From Caenorhabditis elegans (lineage: Eukaryota > Nematoda > Chromadorea > Rhabditida > Rhabditidae): 64,000 nt of DNA. Below are positions 45,830 through 57,575 of this stretch, piece after piece. Position 1 is the stretch's first letter; every line of letters starts with the position of its first letter. The DNA is taken from assembly GCF_000002985.6 (NCBI RefSeq), contig NC_003281.10, forward strand, positions 3,348,001 through 3,412,000, written 5' to 3'. The notes below the pieces were generated by a model, which saw nothing but the letters and a program-made list of their open reading frames with translations, was not told the DNA's origin and did not search any database. A program made the translations under genes and the position numbers.

Positions 45830-45985
45830 GGTCTCGACACGACAAATTTATGTTAAATACTAAAAGGTGAGCGCCTTTAAAGAGTACTGTAGTTTTACTA
45901 ATTGGATTTTTTTTCTCGAAAAATCAATGAAAATTCGGGAATACAGTACTTTGAATTTAATGAAAATTTGTCGTGTCGAGACCTT
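45830..45985. mobile_element. palindromic MITE-like element upstream of mlc-4
   Basis: ggtctcgacacgacaaattt and tgtcgtgtcgagacc form the ends; inside, gagcgcctttaaagagtact and aatacagtact continue the pairing. The ends share the ggtctcga(c)acgac core with the element at 43258-43645, so both belong to one family. It starts about 50 bases upstream of the mlc-4 start codon. Confidence 0.75.
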
Positions 45986-46629
45986 TTTTTGATGCAAAAA
46001 ACGTCTAGACTCCTCGAGGAAAAGAGGAAAAAAGTTTCCGTTGTTTTTTTGTGAGAATTTCAATTTTTGGCCGAAATTTTGATAATTTTTGCAAACTAAT
46101 ATTGTTTTTAGCATTGAAATCGCTAATTTATCGTTTATTAGCAGTATTTTTGAAACGAAAATTGATATTCTCTCAAAAAACGATGAAATATGAAGATGGT
46201 AGAAACCAAAAAAATGTGAAAAAAAACTGAAAAGATGCGGGGCGTGGAAAATATTATTTGATAACGAAAAAGCGGTGAGTCACCGCCGCAAAAAATGTTT
46301 TGTTTCAGTTTTTTTGTTTCCTATTACGATTGGAAGCGAGGTTTTCGAAGGAAATATTGATTCTCAGCGTTTGTCGCCTTGGAAAGGGGATTTGAACCGA
46401 AATATGACACATTTTTGAGGGAAATGACCGAGAAACGGAGAAAAGATTAGAATCTAATAGGCGGAGGGCATATTTAGGATGTCAAATGAGGAAAAACGGA
46501 GCGTAAATTATTTAAAATTTGCACTTTTTCGTTTTTCGGCAAAAAAAACAAGGAAAATCAGTTTAAAAGTTCCGGAATTTTTTTGCAAAACTTGGAAAAA
46601 TCATCAATTATTTTCAATTAATGTTAATG

Positions 46630-47105
46630 TCAGGGGTGGGCGGCAAATTGGCGGAATTGAAATTTCCGGCAAATCAGCAAATTGCCTATATGGAAATTTC
46701 CCGCAAATCGGCAAATTGGCGGAATTGAAATTTCCGGCAAATCAGCAAATTGCCGGAGTTCAAAATTTCCGGAAAATCGGCAAATTGCCGGTATTAAAAT
46801 TTCTGGCAAATCGGCGAACTGCCGGAAAAACGACAGGTGCCGAAAATTTTCGGCAAAATGTGGTTTTGCACCTTTTTTTGGAAATTTCAGAATTTCAATT
46901 TAAATCGGCAAAATTGTACGCACCCTATGAATGTTCCTACGTCTATTTTGAAAAATAAGCAACTTCTATGAAAATTTCTTTAAAAAGCGGGATATAAATT
47001 CCAAAAAGGCAGTTTTAAGTGGTTCCGTCTTATAAAAAGTGCCTCTACACATTTCCGGCAAATCGGCAAACCGGCAATTTGGCGATTTGCCGAACAGCAC
47101 TTGCC
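46630..47105 (+). repeat. CCGGCAAATCGGCAAATTG repeat block with conserved tail
   Basis: Seven or more units of tttccggcaaatcggcaaat-g run from 46640 to 46855. A non-repeated tail with atgttcctacgtctattttg (about 46926-46945) follows, and then inverted units at 47050-47105. The tail closely matches the tail of the block at 36695-37000, so the two are copies of one dispersed element. Confidence 0.7.
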
Positions 47106-48589
47106 GCCCACCCAATTCCCGGTATAAAAATGTAGATTGTTTAATATTTTCCCCCGGCCAAAATTCACATTAAATGCGACGAAATGCAATTTTTTTTTCC
47201 TCAAAACTGTAGCAGAAAATGGAGAATTCTCTCCGGAAAGCAGAAAAAACGTTATGAAGTGATTCACATGACTGGCAAACATAACATAAACGGAAAAGAG
47301 CGGAAAAACAATCGATATTCTTCGGAACGACGGGAGAAGCAGTGAAGAGAGTGAAGAGACGGAGAGAAGACAGTTCCCATTCGTTGTGTATTTATACGGA
47401 GACAGTTCCTTTCGAATGTGTGTGAAAGGACATTGGAATGAGGAGGTATATATGATGACTTGCCGATAAACAAGATATTCCGACGGAATACGGAATACGA
47501 TTTAATTTCTGGGAGGTTTTGGGAACGGAATTTGGGGTCTAAACACTATGAAATACCGAAAAAATGGTTTTTTAAATTTGAAAGTACGCCAGTTTTTGCC
47601 CTAAATGACAGAAAAAATCCTCACTATACAGGACATTACTGCTGAAAAATTAATAAAGATTTCCTGAATTTTGTTTGATTTTTTAATTTTTCCAACAAAA
47701 AACCGAATAATTTTTGAATTCCCGCGCAAATAAATGTTTTCTAGATCGGTTTTTCTAGATTTTTCATTATTATTTGATTTAAAACATGATTTTTCGAATT
47801 TTAAAGAGTTTTTCCGTTTAAAAAACGCTATGACCTCGAAATAAATACACTGAAGCTTCAAAAATTCCGAAAAATGCCAGAAAACAAGTTTTCTAGACGA
47901 AAAAACTTCTGAAAAACTGAAAATTAATGAAAAATCGAGAAAAACCAACGATTTTAGCCAGAAACACGAAATTCGAAAATTCAAAAGTATAAAAATATTC
48001 CTTAAAATCGATAATCTCCTAGTTTAATCAATAATCTTCAAAAAATTCTAAACATAAATTTCGCAATGCTGCTTTTTCAAATGACTCATGACTCATCGCG
48101 CCAGCTGCGCAGCTCTATTCCATGTTTTTACAACAAAAAATCGATTTTTCTGGCAATTTTCAGTTTTATTATATAATTTTAAGCCCAATAGTCAATAATT
48201 TCAAAGAAAACGCACTTTAAAATCATTTTAAACAAGAAAAAATCGATTTAAAATGAGAAAATATGGCTGAAAAACGTTTGAACACAATTCCAAAGCGCGC
48301 CAAGTTAAAGGCGCATGCCATTTTGCGGCGAAGATATCTTGCCACGAAAGGCTCTATTTGAATTATTTTCGTCGGCTTTTCGCATATTCTCTCGCTTTTT
48401 CTTCGGTTCTGCACGCTTCCACTGATTTTTTCGAGGTTTTTCATTGAAATTATTGATTTTTGACAACTAAATTAGCCTAAAATCAATTAGAAACGCTTTA
48501 TAACCTGATAATCTTGATTTTTAGCTCGATAAAAACTTGCATCATTTTTGGAAAATGTAATTTTCTATTTTTTTCTTCTTTCAGGTAAA

Positions 48590-49449
48590 ATGAACACTGC
48601 TTCCCTTGTTCGCTCCCTGTCCCGAGTGGCTCTCCGTTCATCCCAGGTCGTCAGAATGGCCGCTCCACGCCATTTCTCACAATCGGCCAAGGTTCTGTCA
48701 GTAACGCCAGAACTTCAACAGGCCCTGAACCGTGAGATCGAAGCCGAGCAACAGCTGAGCAGCGACAATCTTCAAGGAGCCGTTGCGCCGACATTTGCTG
48801 GCTTCCAAGTCACCAATAAGGACGCCGAAGTTAGGCTGACCAAGAAGAATGGAAGCGAAGAGTTCGTTTTTTTCAGAATTTTTCATAGTTCTAAAGTTAA
48901 TTTTTTTAAAGCATTCTCGTCGTCTTCAATGTGAACCACTCTGTCGATATGGACGAAGGATTCGACGATGAGCCATCCCAGGCCGTCGCTCCAGTTCCAG
49001 TAGCCATGCCACCATTCACCGTCGAGATTACCAAGGGAGATCAGAGACTTTGCTTCCATCTCGAGCTTGTGCCAGTTGACGATCAACCTGATGAGTGTAA
49101 TACTCGATTTTATCGAAAACTCGAATAAAATATATACTATTTATAGATGATTTCCGCGTCGAAGAGTTCTACGTCGCCCCATCTGCCAAGAATGGAAACG
49201 AGGACGTACCATCCGAGGTGTACGCTAGCAGTGGAAAATATATCGATCCAGTTAGTAGTCCCAAGAGGACCGCAAATTATTGATTTTTTCTAATTCCAGG
49301 ACCTCCACGATCTCCTGTTCGTTCGTTATTTGGAAGAACGCGGTCTCGATGCTCGGTTCTGCAAGACTCTCGTCGCCTATGCCACTCACTACGAGCACTC
49401 TCAATACGTTGGACTTCTCGACAAGATCAAGAAGTTCATCTCCAAATAG
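48590..49449 (+). CDS. cri-3: mitochondrial p32/gC1qBP (MAM33) family protein
   Basis: Exons 48590-48861, 48912-49096, 49147-49250, 49300-49449, giving 236 residues. The N-terminus is an Arg/Ser-rich amphipathic stretch (LVRSLSRVALRSSQVVRMAA) typical of a mitochondrial presequence. The body matches the p32 family: ILVVFNVNHSVD, acidic DEGFDDEP loop, EEFYVAP and a C-terminal helix LLDKIKKFISK. p32 proteins form doughnut trimers in the mitochondrial matrix and affect translation and immune signalling. The second exon uses an unusual AAAG acceptor (tttttttaaag), but the phase and family match support it. clpf-1 follows 305 bases downstream on the same strand, suggesting an operon with cri-3 first. 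Confidence 0.92.
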
Positions 49450-49753
49450 ATTGCTTTCTGAAATTTTTTCAATTGTTTTGTTTTTTCTGTCTTTTATAAC
49501 TTTACTGTTGACGTTTTTAGGTAATCTAAATAAGTAGCACATTTTCTTTCAGCTCGTTTATTTTCCTTAGTTTTTTGTTCTGTTTTGAGGTTTCTCTCCT
49601 CCAAAAATAATAAACCCATTGTTTTTTTCTTCTTTTGTAGTTTTCCGCATCCCAAATTTTTTGTAAATTAACTATGTCTTTGCTTTATCTAATTCCGCGT
49701 TTTTTCCTGAAAATTAAAAAATCAATAAAGCCTCATTTTCAGATTCCAAAGAA
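49450..49753 (+). promoter_or_regulatory. inter-cistronic region with probable SL2 acceptor
   Basis: A polyadenylation signal (aataataaaccc, about 49607) is followed by T-rich sequence and then tcattttcag ending at 49741, twelve bases before the clpf-1 ATG. The layout is that of a nematode operon junction, with the downstream gene trans-spliced. Confidence 0.65.
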
Positions 49754-52578
49754 ATGAGCGAGGAGAATGTTCAAGAGTTCGTTTTGAAAGAGGACTGTGA
49801 GCTGAGATTTGCCGCCGGAGACGATTCGGATGTCTGTCTGGAGCTCGTCAAGGGATACGCTGAAATTTTTGGCACAGAACTGCTGTTAAATAAGAAATAT
49901 ACATTTCCAGCCAGTAAGTTTTCCTCGAAATCTGGATTTTTTTTCAACTTTTCAAAAACTCCCGTTTTCTGGCTATATTTATTGCTCTTTCTCCGTTTTT
50001 TTTCTGTAATATTTCGCTTGAAACACTGTTTTCCTAATGTTTCCGCAGAAAAAGCACAAATTTCTGTGAAATTATCGACTTTTAGGTCAATTTCCAAGTT
50101 TTAGCGTGTTTCTTTGCGGTTAAAGTAGAGAAATTCGCTGAAACTTCATCTTGAAACTTGGCCTAAAAATCGATAATTTCAGATGTAATCATTTGTTTTA
50201 TGCGGAAAAGTCTGGAAAACAGTGTTTTAAATCAAATATCACAGAAAAAAATTGAGAAACACCAATGGATTTGGCCATAAAAGTCAATTTCGGCCCATTT
50301 TCTGCCATTTAAAACCCAATTTTTCCTCAGAATCTCGTGTGGCGGCGTTCACGTGGAAAGGCGCCACAATTGAGCTCGTCGGCACAACCGAGAGCGCATA
50401 CGTTGCCGAGAGCACTCCGATGGTCATTTATCTGAATATTCACGCAGCTATGGAAGAAGTTCGGAAGAAGAGAGAGGAACAGGCGGCTGGAAACTCGAAT
50501 AAGGCAAAAGGACCGAGATTGCTGTTGGGTGAGCTGATTCTAGGCTTTTTTTGGAGATTTTTCGTCGAAAAACTGAAAATTTCTGTGGTTTCTGCAGGAA
50601 AATCGAGTAAAAATCATTTGAAATACTGGAAAAATCAATATTTTCAAGGGGCGGGGGCTATTTGCAAGCCTGGCACGGTTGTTTTGCAACCGTGCCGCAC
50701 GGCCCGCCCACCTTTTTATTTTATTTTTTTTCGGAATTTAAGTAATTTATTTTTATGTTTGGCTTCGAAAAATGTAGAAAAAACCTTGTTTTCCGGTTTT
50801 TTACTGATTTTTAACCCAAAAAATAATTAATTTTCCAGTTGGACCAACGGACGTCGGAAAAACCACAGTCTCCCGTATTCTGTGCAACTATTCGGTTCGC
50901 CAAGGACGTACCCCGATATTTGTGGAGCTCGATGTCGGTCAGAACAGCGTTTCGGTGCCCGGAACAGTTGCAGCTGTTCTTGTACAAAAAACAGCCGACG
51001 TCATTGATGGATTCGAGAGAAATCAGCCGATTGTCTTTAATGTAGGCTTTAAATTTATCAAATAATTCACAATTTTTCCCAATTTTTTCCAGTTTGGGCA
51101 CACTTCTCCGTCGGCAAATCTATCTCTCTACGAAGCATTGTTCAAAGAGATGGCAACTACACTAAATGCACAAATTCAGGAGAATGATGAAGCCAAAATC
51201 GGCGGAATGATCATTAACACCTGTGGATGGGTTGATGGGGAAGGGTTTGTCGTTTTTTTCGCTGAAAATCTGTTTAAAATAGCTCAATTTCAGATACAAA
51301 TGCATTGTAAAAGCGGCATCGGCATTTGAAGTCGACGTGGTTATTGTGCTCGATCACGAGAGGCTCTACAGTGATTTGAGTAAAGAATTGCCGGAATTCG
51401 TCAGAGTATGTCGCGAAAATCCTTGTTTTTTGTTTGAAAGTTAATCATTCATTTACAGCTCACACATGTTCCAAAATCCGGTGGAGTTGAACAACGAACC
51501 GGGCAAATTCGTTCGAAAATGCGCGGAGAAAACGTTCATCGGGTAGGTTTTGTCCTCAAAATTCGAAAAATAAAGTTTTTCCAAAAAAATCTTTGATTTG
51601 CACTAGAGACATCGACAAAAATCAGCTTTTCAGAGCTGAAATATTCGAAAAATGAATATAAATTGAAGGGGCGGAGCTTATTTGCAAGCCTGGAACGGTT
51701 TTTCCGCAGCCCTGCCGCACGTGCTAAAAGGCTCCGCTCTATGAAATTTTTTGCAGTTTTTGAGTGATTTTGACAAGTTTTCTGTATTTTTTGTCTATTT
51801 TCTATTGGAAAACATTTGATTTAATCGGAAAAATATATATATTTGAATTTTTGAGCTGAAAAATTAATTTTCTTCACGAAAATATTGTCCCTGGGCCTTT
51901 CAGGCATTTTTTTTCTAAAAATAAAACATTTCCAAAGAATTCTGTATTTTATGGTCTAGAAATTCGAGTAAAACTGGCTTTAGAGCTTAAATATTCGAAA
52001 AATTATTATTTGAGGGGGCGGGACTTATTTGTCTGACACGGTTTTTCCGCAACCCTACCGCACTTGCGGGTTTTTTCTTTTTTTTGGTTTTTCAGTGTTT
52101 TAAAGCCTAACTTGTTAAGAAAAAACTTTTTTTTTGCAGTATTTCTACGGAACCCGTGCCAACAATCTCTACCCATTCACATTTGACGTCAGCTTCGATG
52201 ACGTCACTCTTTGTAAAATCGGAGCCGAGCAACTGCCCGATTCATGTCTACCATTCGGAATGGAAGTTGAAAATCATGAGACAAAGCTGGTTATCATGGA
52301 GCCCAGTGCCGACATTAAACATCATTTGTTCGCGTTCTCGCGGAGCACGAAAGCCGACGAAAATGTGCTGAAATCGCCGGTTTTTGGATTTTGTCTTGTC
52401 ACGGAGGTTGGTATTTCGTCGAGTTTTTGGGTCTCGAACGGAAATTTCAATTTTATCCAAATTTCAGGTTGATTTGGAGAAGCGAACAATGTCAATTCTC
52501 TGCCCACAGCGTACAATTCCATCGAAAGTTCTCGTCTTCTCAGATATCACCCATCTTGATGATCAAATAAAACGATAA
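49754..52578 (+). CDS. clpf-1: CLP1-type polynucleotide 5'-kinase / cleavage factor II subunit
   Basis: Exons 49754-49913, 50331-50528, 50839-51041, 51093-51244, 51294-51405, 51459-51542, 52140-52406, 52468-52578, giving 428 residues, normal for CLP1. The P-loop GPTDVGKTT is at 121-129; the following [13 protein letters not shown] matches the family lid/Walker B region; the N-terminal beta domain and C-terminal domain ([18 protein letters not shown]) are present. CLP1 acts in mRNA 3'-end processing with PCF11 and phosphorylates RNA 5' ends, including tRNA halves. Whether this protein is catalytic cannot be read from sequence alone. It is the second gene of a probable operon after cri-3. Three introns carry copies of one short GC-rich repeat. 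Confidence 0.94.
50647..52067 (+). repeat. three copies of a GC-rich repeat in clpf-1 introns
   Basis: The copies are at 50647-50705, 51665-51735 and 52013-52067. Each reads gggcgg-g-cttatttg, then a stem such as cctggcacggttgttttgca, then accgtgccgcac, and ends with a partial inverse of its start (gcccgccc, ggctccgctc). The first is in the second intron, the other two are both in the intron before the 52140 exon. Each can fold as a hairpin. Confidence 0.7.
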
Positions 52579-52990
52579 TTTATTTCTTTTTTTTCCTAAT
52601 CCCTATTTATTTGTTTCCCGCCCTCAAAATAAATCTCATTCTTCAATGCATTCACAATTTATTGGATTGTCACCAGTGGGGAAAAATCGATGCCGGGACA
52701 ATGTGAACAATATAGTTAAGTTTTAAAGACAAAAATTATGAATGATAGTGTGTGGGGGGTACTTATGAGAACAATGGGATTTTGAGAGAGATGGGGGGGA
52801 AATAAGGAAATTATTTTTTTAAAAACCTTACCAGACAAATATAAACTACACTTAAAGGACTATAGATGACAGCAGATGGGGATGAATAAAACTAGGTTCA
52901 TAAATAAAATTGGTGGTGGGGAATACTAACACAGAGTGCTGGGTGGGGAGGAATAACAATAATAAAATAATTTAAATAATCAGCAGAGGA
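52579..52990. other. convergent 3' region of clpf-1 and npp-9
   Basis: Plus-strand AATAAA is near 52629 (caaaataaatctc). The minus-strand npp-9 3' UTR should end between about 52650 and 52950. Nothing else is seen. Confidence 0.6.
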
Positions 52991-55900
52991 TTACATCTTC
53001 GATTGAGCATCCTGAACAGCCGTCTTGAATGCTCCGGCGGTCGCCTCGTCCTTGAATTTGGCGGTGAAGATGGCTGGATCAGCGTTGGAGGCGTCTTCTG
53101 AGAAGTCCTGAAAAATAAGGAATTTATAGTACATTTTTATATAAAAAGAAATTAAAAATTGCTACCTGGCACATAAATGTGAGCACATTTGGCAAGTTTG
53201 GCTTCGGACTGAGCTTCATCGACTTTTCGATACGGAAATTGGCACAGAGCTTATGGACTTGCTCACGACGCATCACGATTCGATATTTGTTGTCATTGCT
53301 TTTCAGGAGCTGAAATAATAAATTATTTTTCTCAAATTTAGCCTCTATGAGTCAAAAATCAGTTGTTTTCTTAATAGTTTTCATTAAAATTTAGTGAAAA
53401 AACATAGAAAATACTTGCAAAACAGTTGAAAAGTGCGCAAAACTAGCACTTTTCTTAACTGTTTCAACTGAAATAAGTTATTTTCTACGTTTTATCACTA
53501 AATTTTAATGAAAACTATCAAAAGAACATGCCAAGCTGGCTCATTTTGATATAAAATCCTAAATCTGACCTTAATATCTCCGAGTCCACGTTCCTTATTC
53601 TCCTTGAGATCCGAATAGTACTTATAAAGCTTGCATCTGGCGGAGAACATGACCTCCTCGTCCTCTTCACCAGTTTTCACCTCAACCAAATCCGGAAGAG
53701 GAATAACTGGCTTAAACTCGACTTCTGGCTCATACTCCCCATCTCCATCCTCATTCGTCTCATCACCATCGTGTGAAGTTGCAGAAGTCGTGTTCAACGT
53801 GGTGTTCTTGCTCCCGAAAATGCTTGCCTTCTTCTGAGCAGCAAGTTCTTCTTGGGCCTTCTTGACATTTGCTGCGTCGAAAATGGAGCCAGATTTGGCA
53901 GAGTTGGCTGAAAGGGCAGCGAATGTTGCACCTCCAGACGTGAATCCACTACCGAACACGGATTTTGGCGTCTCGGACTGTTTATTTTCTTCTTGTTTAG
54001 CTGGTGCAGTCGTTGATGGAGTCTGTTGCTTTCCGAATGAGAAAGTTGGCTTTGGGAAGGCACTTTCAGAATTCTTGGCGAACATAAACGACGGAGTAGT
54101 AGTTGAAGAAGCTGTAGATTCAGTCTTGGAGAGTCCACCTCCGAACAATGAATTTCCTGGAGTCGTAGAGGTTGCCGGAGAAGCAGTTGAAGCTGCAGGA
54201 TTGTTGAAATTGAACGATGGGGTAGTTGCATTGACAGCGGCAGCTGGCTTGTTGAATGAGAAAGTTGGAGTATTAGCAGCACCTCCACCGAAAACGCTTG
54301 TTCCCTTTGGTGTTCCACCACCGAAAATGCTACTGCTAGTGCTTGGAGATCCGCTGAGTGATCCACCGAACTGAGATGTTTGAGCAAGAGGTTCCTTGGC
54401 TGGAGCAGATGCTCCGAATCCGAATGTCACTTTTGGAGTTCCTGGGGCAGGCTGGAGGATCGAAGGTCTGCAAATTTAAATTTTTAATTTTAAGATAACT
54501 CAAATAGAATATTTACTTAGAGAATATATTTTTCTCTTTGACAGATCCGTCTTTCGATGTCCCACAACAGGCACATTCAATCTCGTCAGCTTTGCAAGTA
54601 ACATAGCATCCAGGGCATTCCCAAGATCCTGGTTTTGGCTTGAACTGATCTCCAAATCCAGTCTCTTCCGGTTTGTTGTTTGATGGAATCACAACTTCTT
54701 GCTTGACTTCCTTCTTCACCTCAGCCGCCGGCTTGATTTCCTTGTCGATGGTCTTTCCAGCGTTGCTCGATGATTTTGCCTCAGCGACAGCCTTCTCGAA
54801 CAAAGTCTTAAACTCTCCAGCGATATCGACGTTAGCGAAACGAGCGGAAAGCTTCACGTGAGCTGGCTGATCTTCGGAAAAGTCCTCGCAGAACCATGTG
54901 TAGGCCTTCTCGTTGGATTTCATTTGTTGAATGGTCATCGAGCCGAGAATTGGGAAATTGGCACAGACTTTGAGAACCTGTAATTTATTTTAATGCTAAA
55001 TTAAGGTATTTAAATTTAAATTAAGATCTTTCTGTTGAGGAAAACGCCGAAAAATGTGAAAAAAGCTGTAATTGGAATAACCTGAATATTCCAACACAAT
55101 TCTTCGGTTCCATTCTCAATATTTGAAGGGAGTGTCTCCTCCGAAATGGTCACCTGGTCTCGTCGCATAACAACTCTCCACGACTTCTTGTCCTTGTTGT
55201 AGAGAACCTTCAGCTCGCCGGTTCCTCGCTCCTTCCATTCCTTCGTCTCGTTGGCATAAATGTAGAGTTTTGAACGATTGCAGAACATGGTTTGCTCTCC
55301 TTCTTCTCCAGTTTTCACCTCGACAAGATCTGGCAGTGGAATGACTGGCTTGAACTCGCCCTCTGGCTCGTAATCCTCATCATGTTCTTCGTCTTCATCA
55401 TCTTTAGCTGCTGGAACCACGACTGGGGAAGCAGTTTCAGGCTTTTTACCGAAGATTGAAGTAGCTGGATTGGTCCCGCCGAATGAGAATCCGGTGGTGG
55501 CTGGCTTTGGAACAACTGCAGGCGTTGGAGTAGAGAATGTTGGCTTAGCAGGTGGAATTACAACTTCTGGTGGAGATGTCTGAAAAATATTGAATTTTTA
55601 ATTGCTGGAACTAAAACCCGAAAATTTGTTACCTTTGGTGCAATAACTCCAGAAGCTGGAACTGTCGATTTTGCTTGTGCTGTAGTGGCGACCAGTGGCT
55701 GTGTAACGGGAATAGCTGGCTTCGCAGCATTGAGCAAATTAGCCATAACTTGGCTTTGGGCCTGTGCTTGGGCTTGAGCTTGAGCGTGAGCATGAGCTTG
55801 AGCTTGTGCTGCCTGCACATGAGCCATCTCCATTTGTCGCTGAAGAATCAACATTTGCTGTTGTTGCTGAAGCTGCTGTGGAGGAATCATTGAGCCGAGA

Positions 55901-56263
55901 GGATTCGCATCACGAGCAAGAAGAGTGTGTATAATTTGATGAAGTCTCTCGAGCTCTTTTCCGTGATTAGTGCTCAAATCGGACAACTGCTTCTGAAACC
56001 GATCCTCGGATCGACGAATATCATCGCGAAGCTGGGTGACGCCGGTCTGGTGCTCAATCTGTGAAAAATAAGTATTAAATTGAGTTTTTCATGAATCGCA
56101 TACCTTCAACGAGTCCATGCTTTTGATAAGCGAGTCAAACTGCATTGTCATCAACTGCTGCACATCCACGACGCTGGCGACAATGCGCCCCATATTCTGA
56201 AATACCGTGAATCATGTTGAGCAACATTCGAAAAGATTCACTTACCGGCTTCTGATCGCTCAT
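52991..56263 (-). CDS. npp-9: RanBP2/Nup358-like nucleoporin NPP-9
   Basis: Exons, minus strand: 56263-56246, 56196-56104, 56058-55633, 55579-55154, 54977-54517, 54467-53570, 53309-53166, 53107-52991, giving 860 residues. Layout: N-terminal coiled region (1-105), a Gln/Ala-rich tract (QQLQQQQQM then AQAQAHAHAQAQ), a first Ran-binding domain (about 245-370, with FKPVIPLPDLVEVKTGEE), a RanBP2-type zinc finger (WECPGCYVTCKADEIECACC, about 437-457), an FG-rich segment (FGFG, SIFGGG and similar repeats), and a second Ran-binding domain (about 700-855) ending in SKM. NPP-9 sits on the cytoplasmic face of the nuclear pore, binds Ran-GTP and promotes export complex disassembly; this is from the family. 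Vertebrate RanBP2 is far longer and has more Ran-binding domains, E3 and cyclophilin parts that are not seen here. The symbol is recognised from memory. Confidence 0.94.
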
Positions 56264-56878
56264 TGCGAAAGGAGAGCTGAAATATGAAAAATATCAGGTA
56301 AACAATTCAAGAGACTTCAAGCTAAAGCGAGATAAAAAGACGAATACTGCGGTCTCTTTAGTTGAAAATTAGCAGCAATACTTCAAAGAATTCGCGCCAG
56401 GGATTTGAATTTCGAAATTTCGCGCCAACGCTTTCCCTGCTTAAAATAGGGCTTTCCTACCTTTAAAACTAGTCTTTTCTGTATAAAATATGCTTTTAAA
56501 CGCACAAAAAATGTTTTCCAGCTATTTTTCGTAAAAATACGGAAAAACTATGGCGAAACAGTCTAAAATAAATAGAAATTGGGCGCCAAGCTTCGCAAAT
56601 TTCGAAAAAAGTTCAAATTCCTGCGCCGTGGCGAGACCCGTTGCGTAAATCGACACGCGCGCCTTTAACCATGAGTTGGCAATTATTCATGGAAAATACC
56701 GGTTTTTCAGGCGAAAAACAGGATTTTTGATATTTTCCGTCGTTTTTTATGGCTTTTTCGGTTTTTGAAATGTCAATTTTGCCTGGAATAGCATTTATTA
56801 TTCACTTTTCTCAGCGAATTTATTGATTTTTCATCAGAAACTTTCAAAATTGTGTTTTTTAGTGATTACAACAACAAA
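56264..56878. promoter_or_regulatory. divergent promoter region, npp-9 and the small gene at 56879
   Basis: About 610 bases separate the two start codons. A minus-strand acceptor (atttcag, about 56281) lies just 5' of the npp-9 ATG. The stretch 56600-56680 is GC-richer (ccgtggcgagacccgttgcg, acacgcgcgcctttaa), and part of it resembles the tcgacacgcgcgcctttaa ends of the palindromic elements. Otherwise nothing. Confidence 0.5.
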
Positions 56879-57409
56879 ATGGAAGTAGACACAAGCTCAT
56901 CGTCATCTTCAGAGGACGAATGTGACCCAAGCTCTCCGAGCACGGCATATATCCACTCAGCGTGAGTTTTTCGCTAAAAAACACAAAAAACAAACTGTTT
57001 TTTAAATGTTTTTGTTTCAAAATTAACATTTTCTGAAGTTCTAACAGCAGTTTCTAATCCGATTAATTCCAGAAGCGTACGATTATCCGTCGGAACAGAA
57101 GAAGCGGCTCGAACCGTGGCAGATGTCATAAAAATCGATAAAGAGCCGAGAAGAAGTGGTGCTCGACGGGAAGTGTGCAGCGAAGGCGAATTTGTAGTCA
57201 TGTAATAGTTTTTCTATTCGAATAACTAAATAAATAAGTTAATTTTCAGAAAAATCGAATCAAAAGATCCGAAATCATTGTCAAAATCCATTGCCAACGC
57301 TGTTGATATGATCGATTTGTCCGTGAAAACTATCAAACTTTGTGAAAATCTGGGAAAATCGAAGGAAAACGGATTGAAAAGAAAACTCTCAAACGGATCT
57401 CAGGCTTAA
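56879..57409 (+). CDS. small acidic-to-basic protein of unknown function
   Basis: Exons 56879-56961, 57073-57201, 57250-57409, giving 123 residues. The N-terminus is Ser/Asp/Glu-rich (MEVDTSSSSSSEDECDPSSP). The middle has a predicted helix-rich segment with basic patches (RRSGARREVCSEGEFVV), and the C-terminus has an amphipathic helix (SIANAVDMIDLSVKTIKLCE) and a basic end (GLKRKLSNGSQA). No domain is recognised. The Ser-rich start resembles nuclear phosphoproteins, but that is only an impression. It is the first gene of a probable operon, since the golgin gene starts 167 bases after its stop. I believe this is F59A2.5, from memory. Confidence 0.8.
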
Positions 57410-57575
57410 TTTGATTAAAATTTGTTATTTTTTCTGTTTTTGTTTTTTGAAATGAATTTTTTTCAACTTTTCATGATTTTTTCTTCTTAAAAATATGGTT
57501 TTTAACCTTTAAAATACTTTTTTTTTCGATTTTATTGCAAATTCCCCACTAAAAAATCGATTTTTTCAGGTTTAA
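57410..57575 (+). promoter_or_regulatory. inter-cistronic region with probable SL2 acceptor
   Basis: Only 166 bases lie between the stop at 57409 and the next ATG at 57576. The region is T-rich (ttttttctgttttttttttg-like) and ends with the acceptor gattttttcag six bases before the ATG. This fits a downstream operon gene. Confidence 0.65.

Larger units (their letters stand above)
45782..48589. other. intergenic region between mlc-4 and cri-3 (divergent promoters)
   Basis: It contains a palindromic element (45830-45985), a CCGGCAAAT repeat block (about 46630-47105), and AT-rich sequence from 47480 to 48250. The mlc-4 promoter should lie here, perhaps around 46250-46470, which has ordinary base composition. 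A CT-rich acceptor tract at about 48570-48584 marks the cri-3 5' end. Short open frames here show no coding character. Confidence 0.5.

Noticed and set aside
53862..54374. 170-codon open frame on the plus strand
   Set aside because: It is antisense to the FG-rich exon of npp-9; low-complexity Gly/Phe/Ser coding gives open antisense frames.
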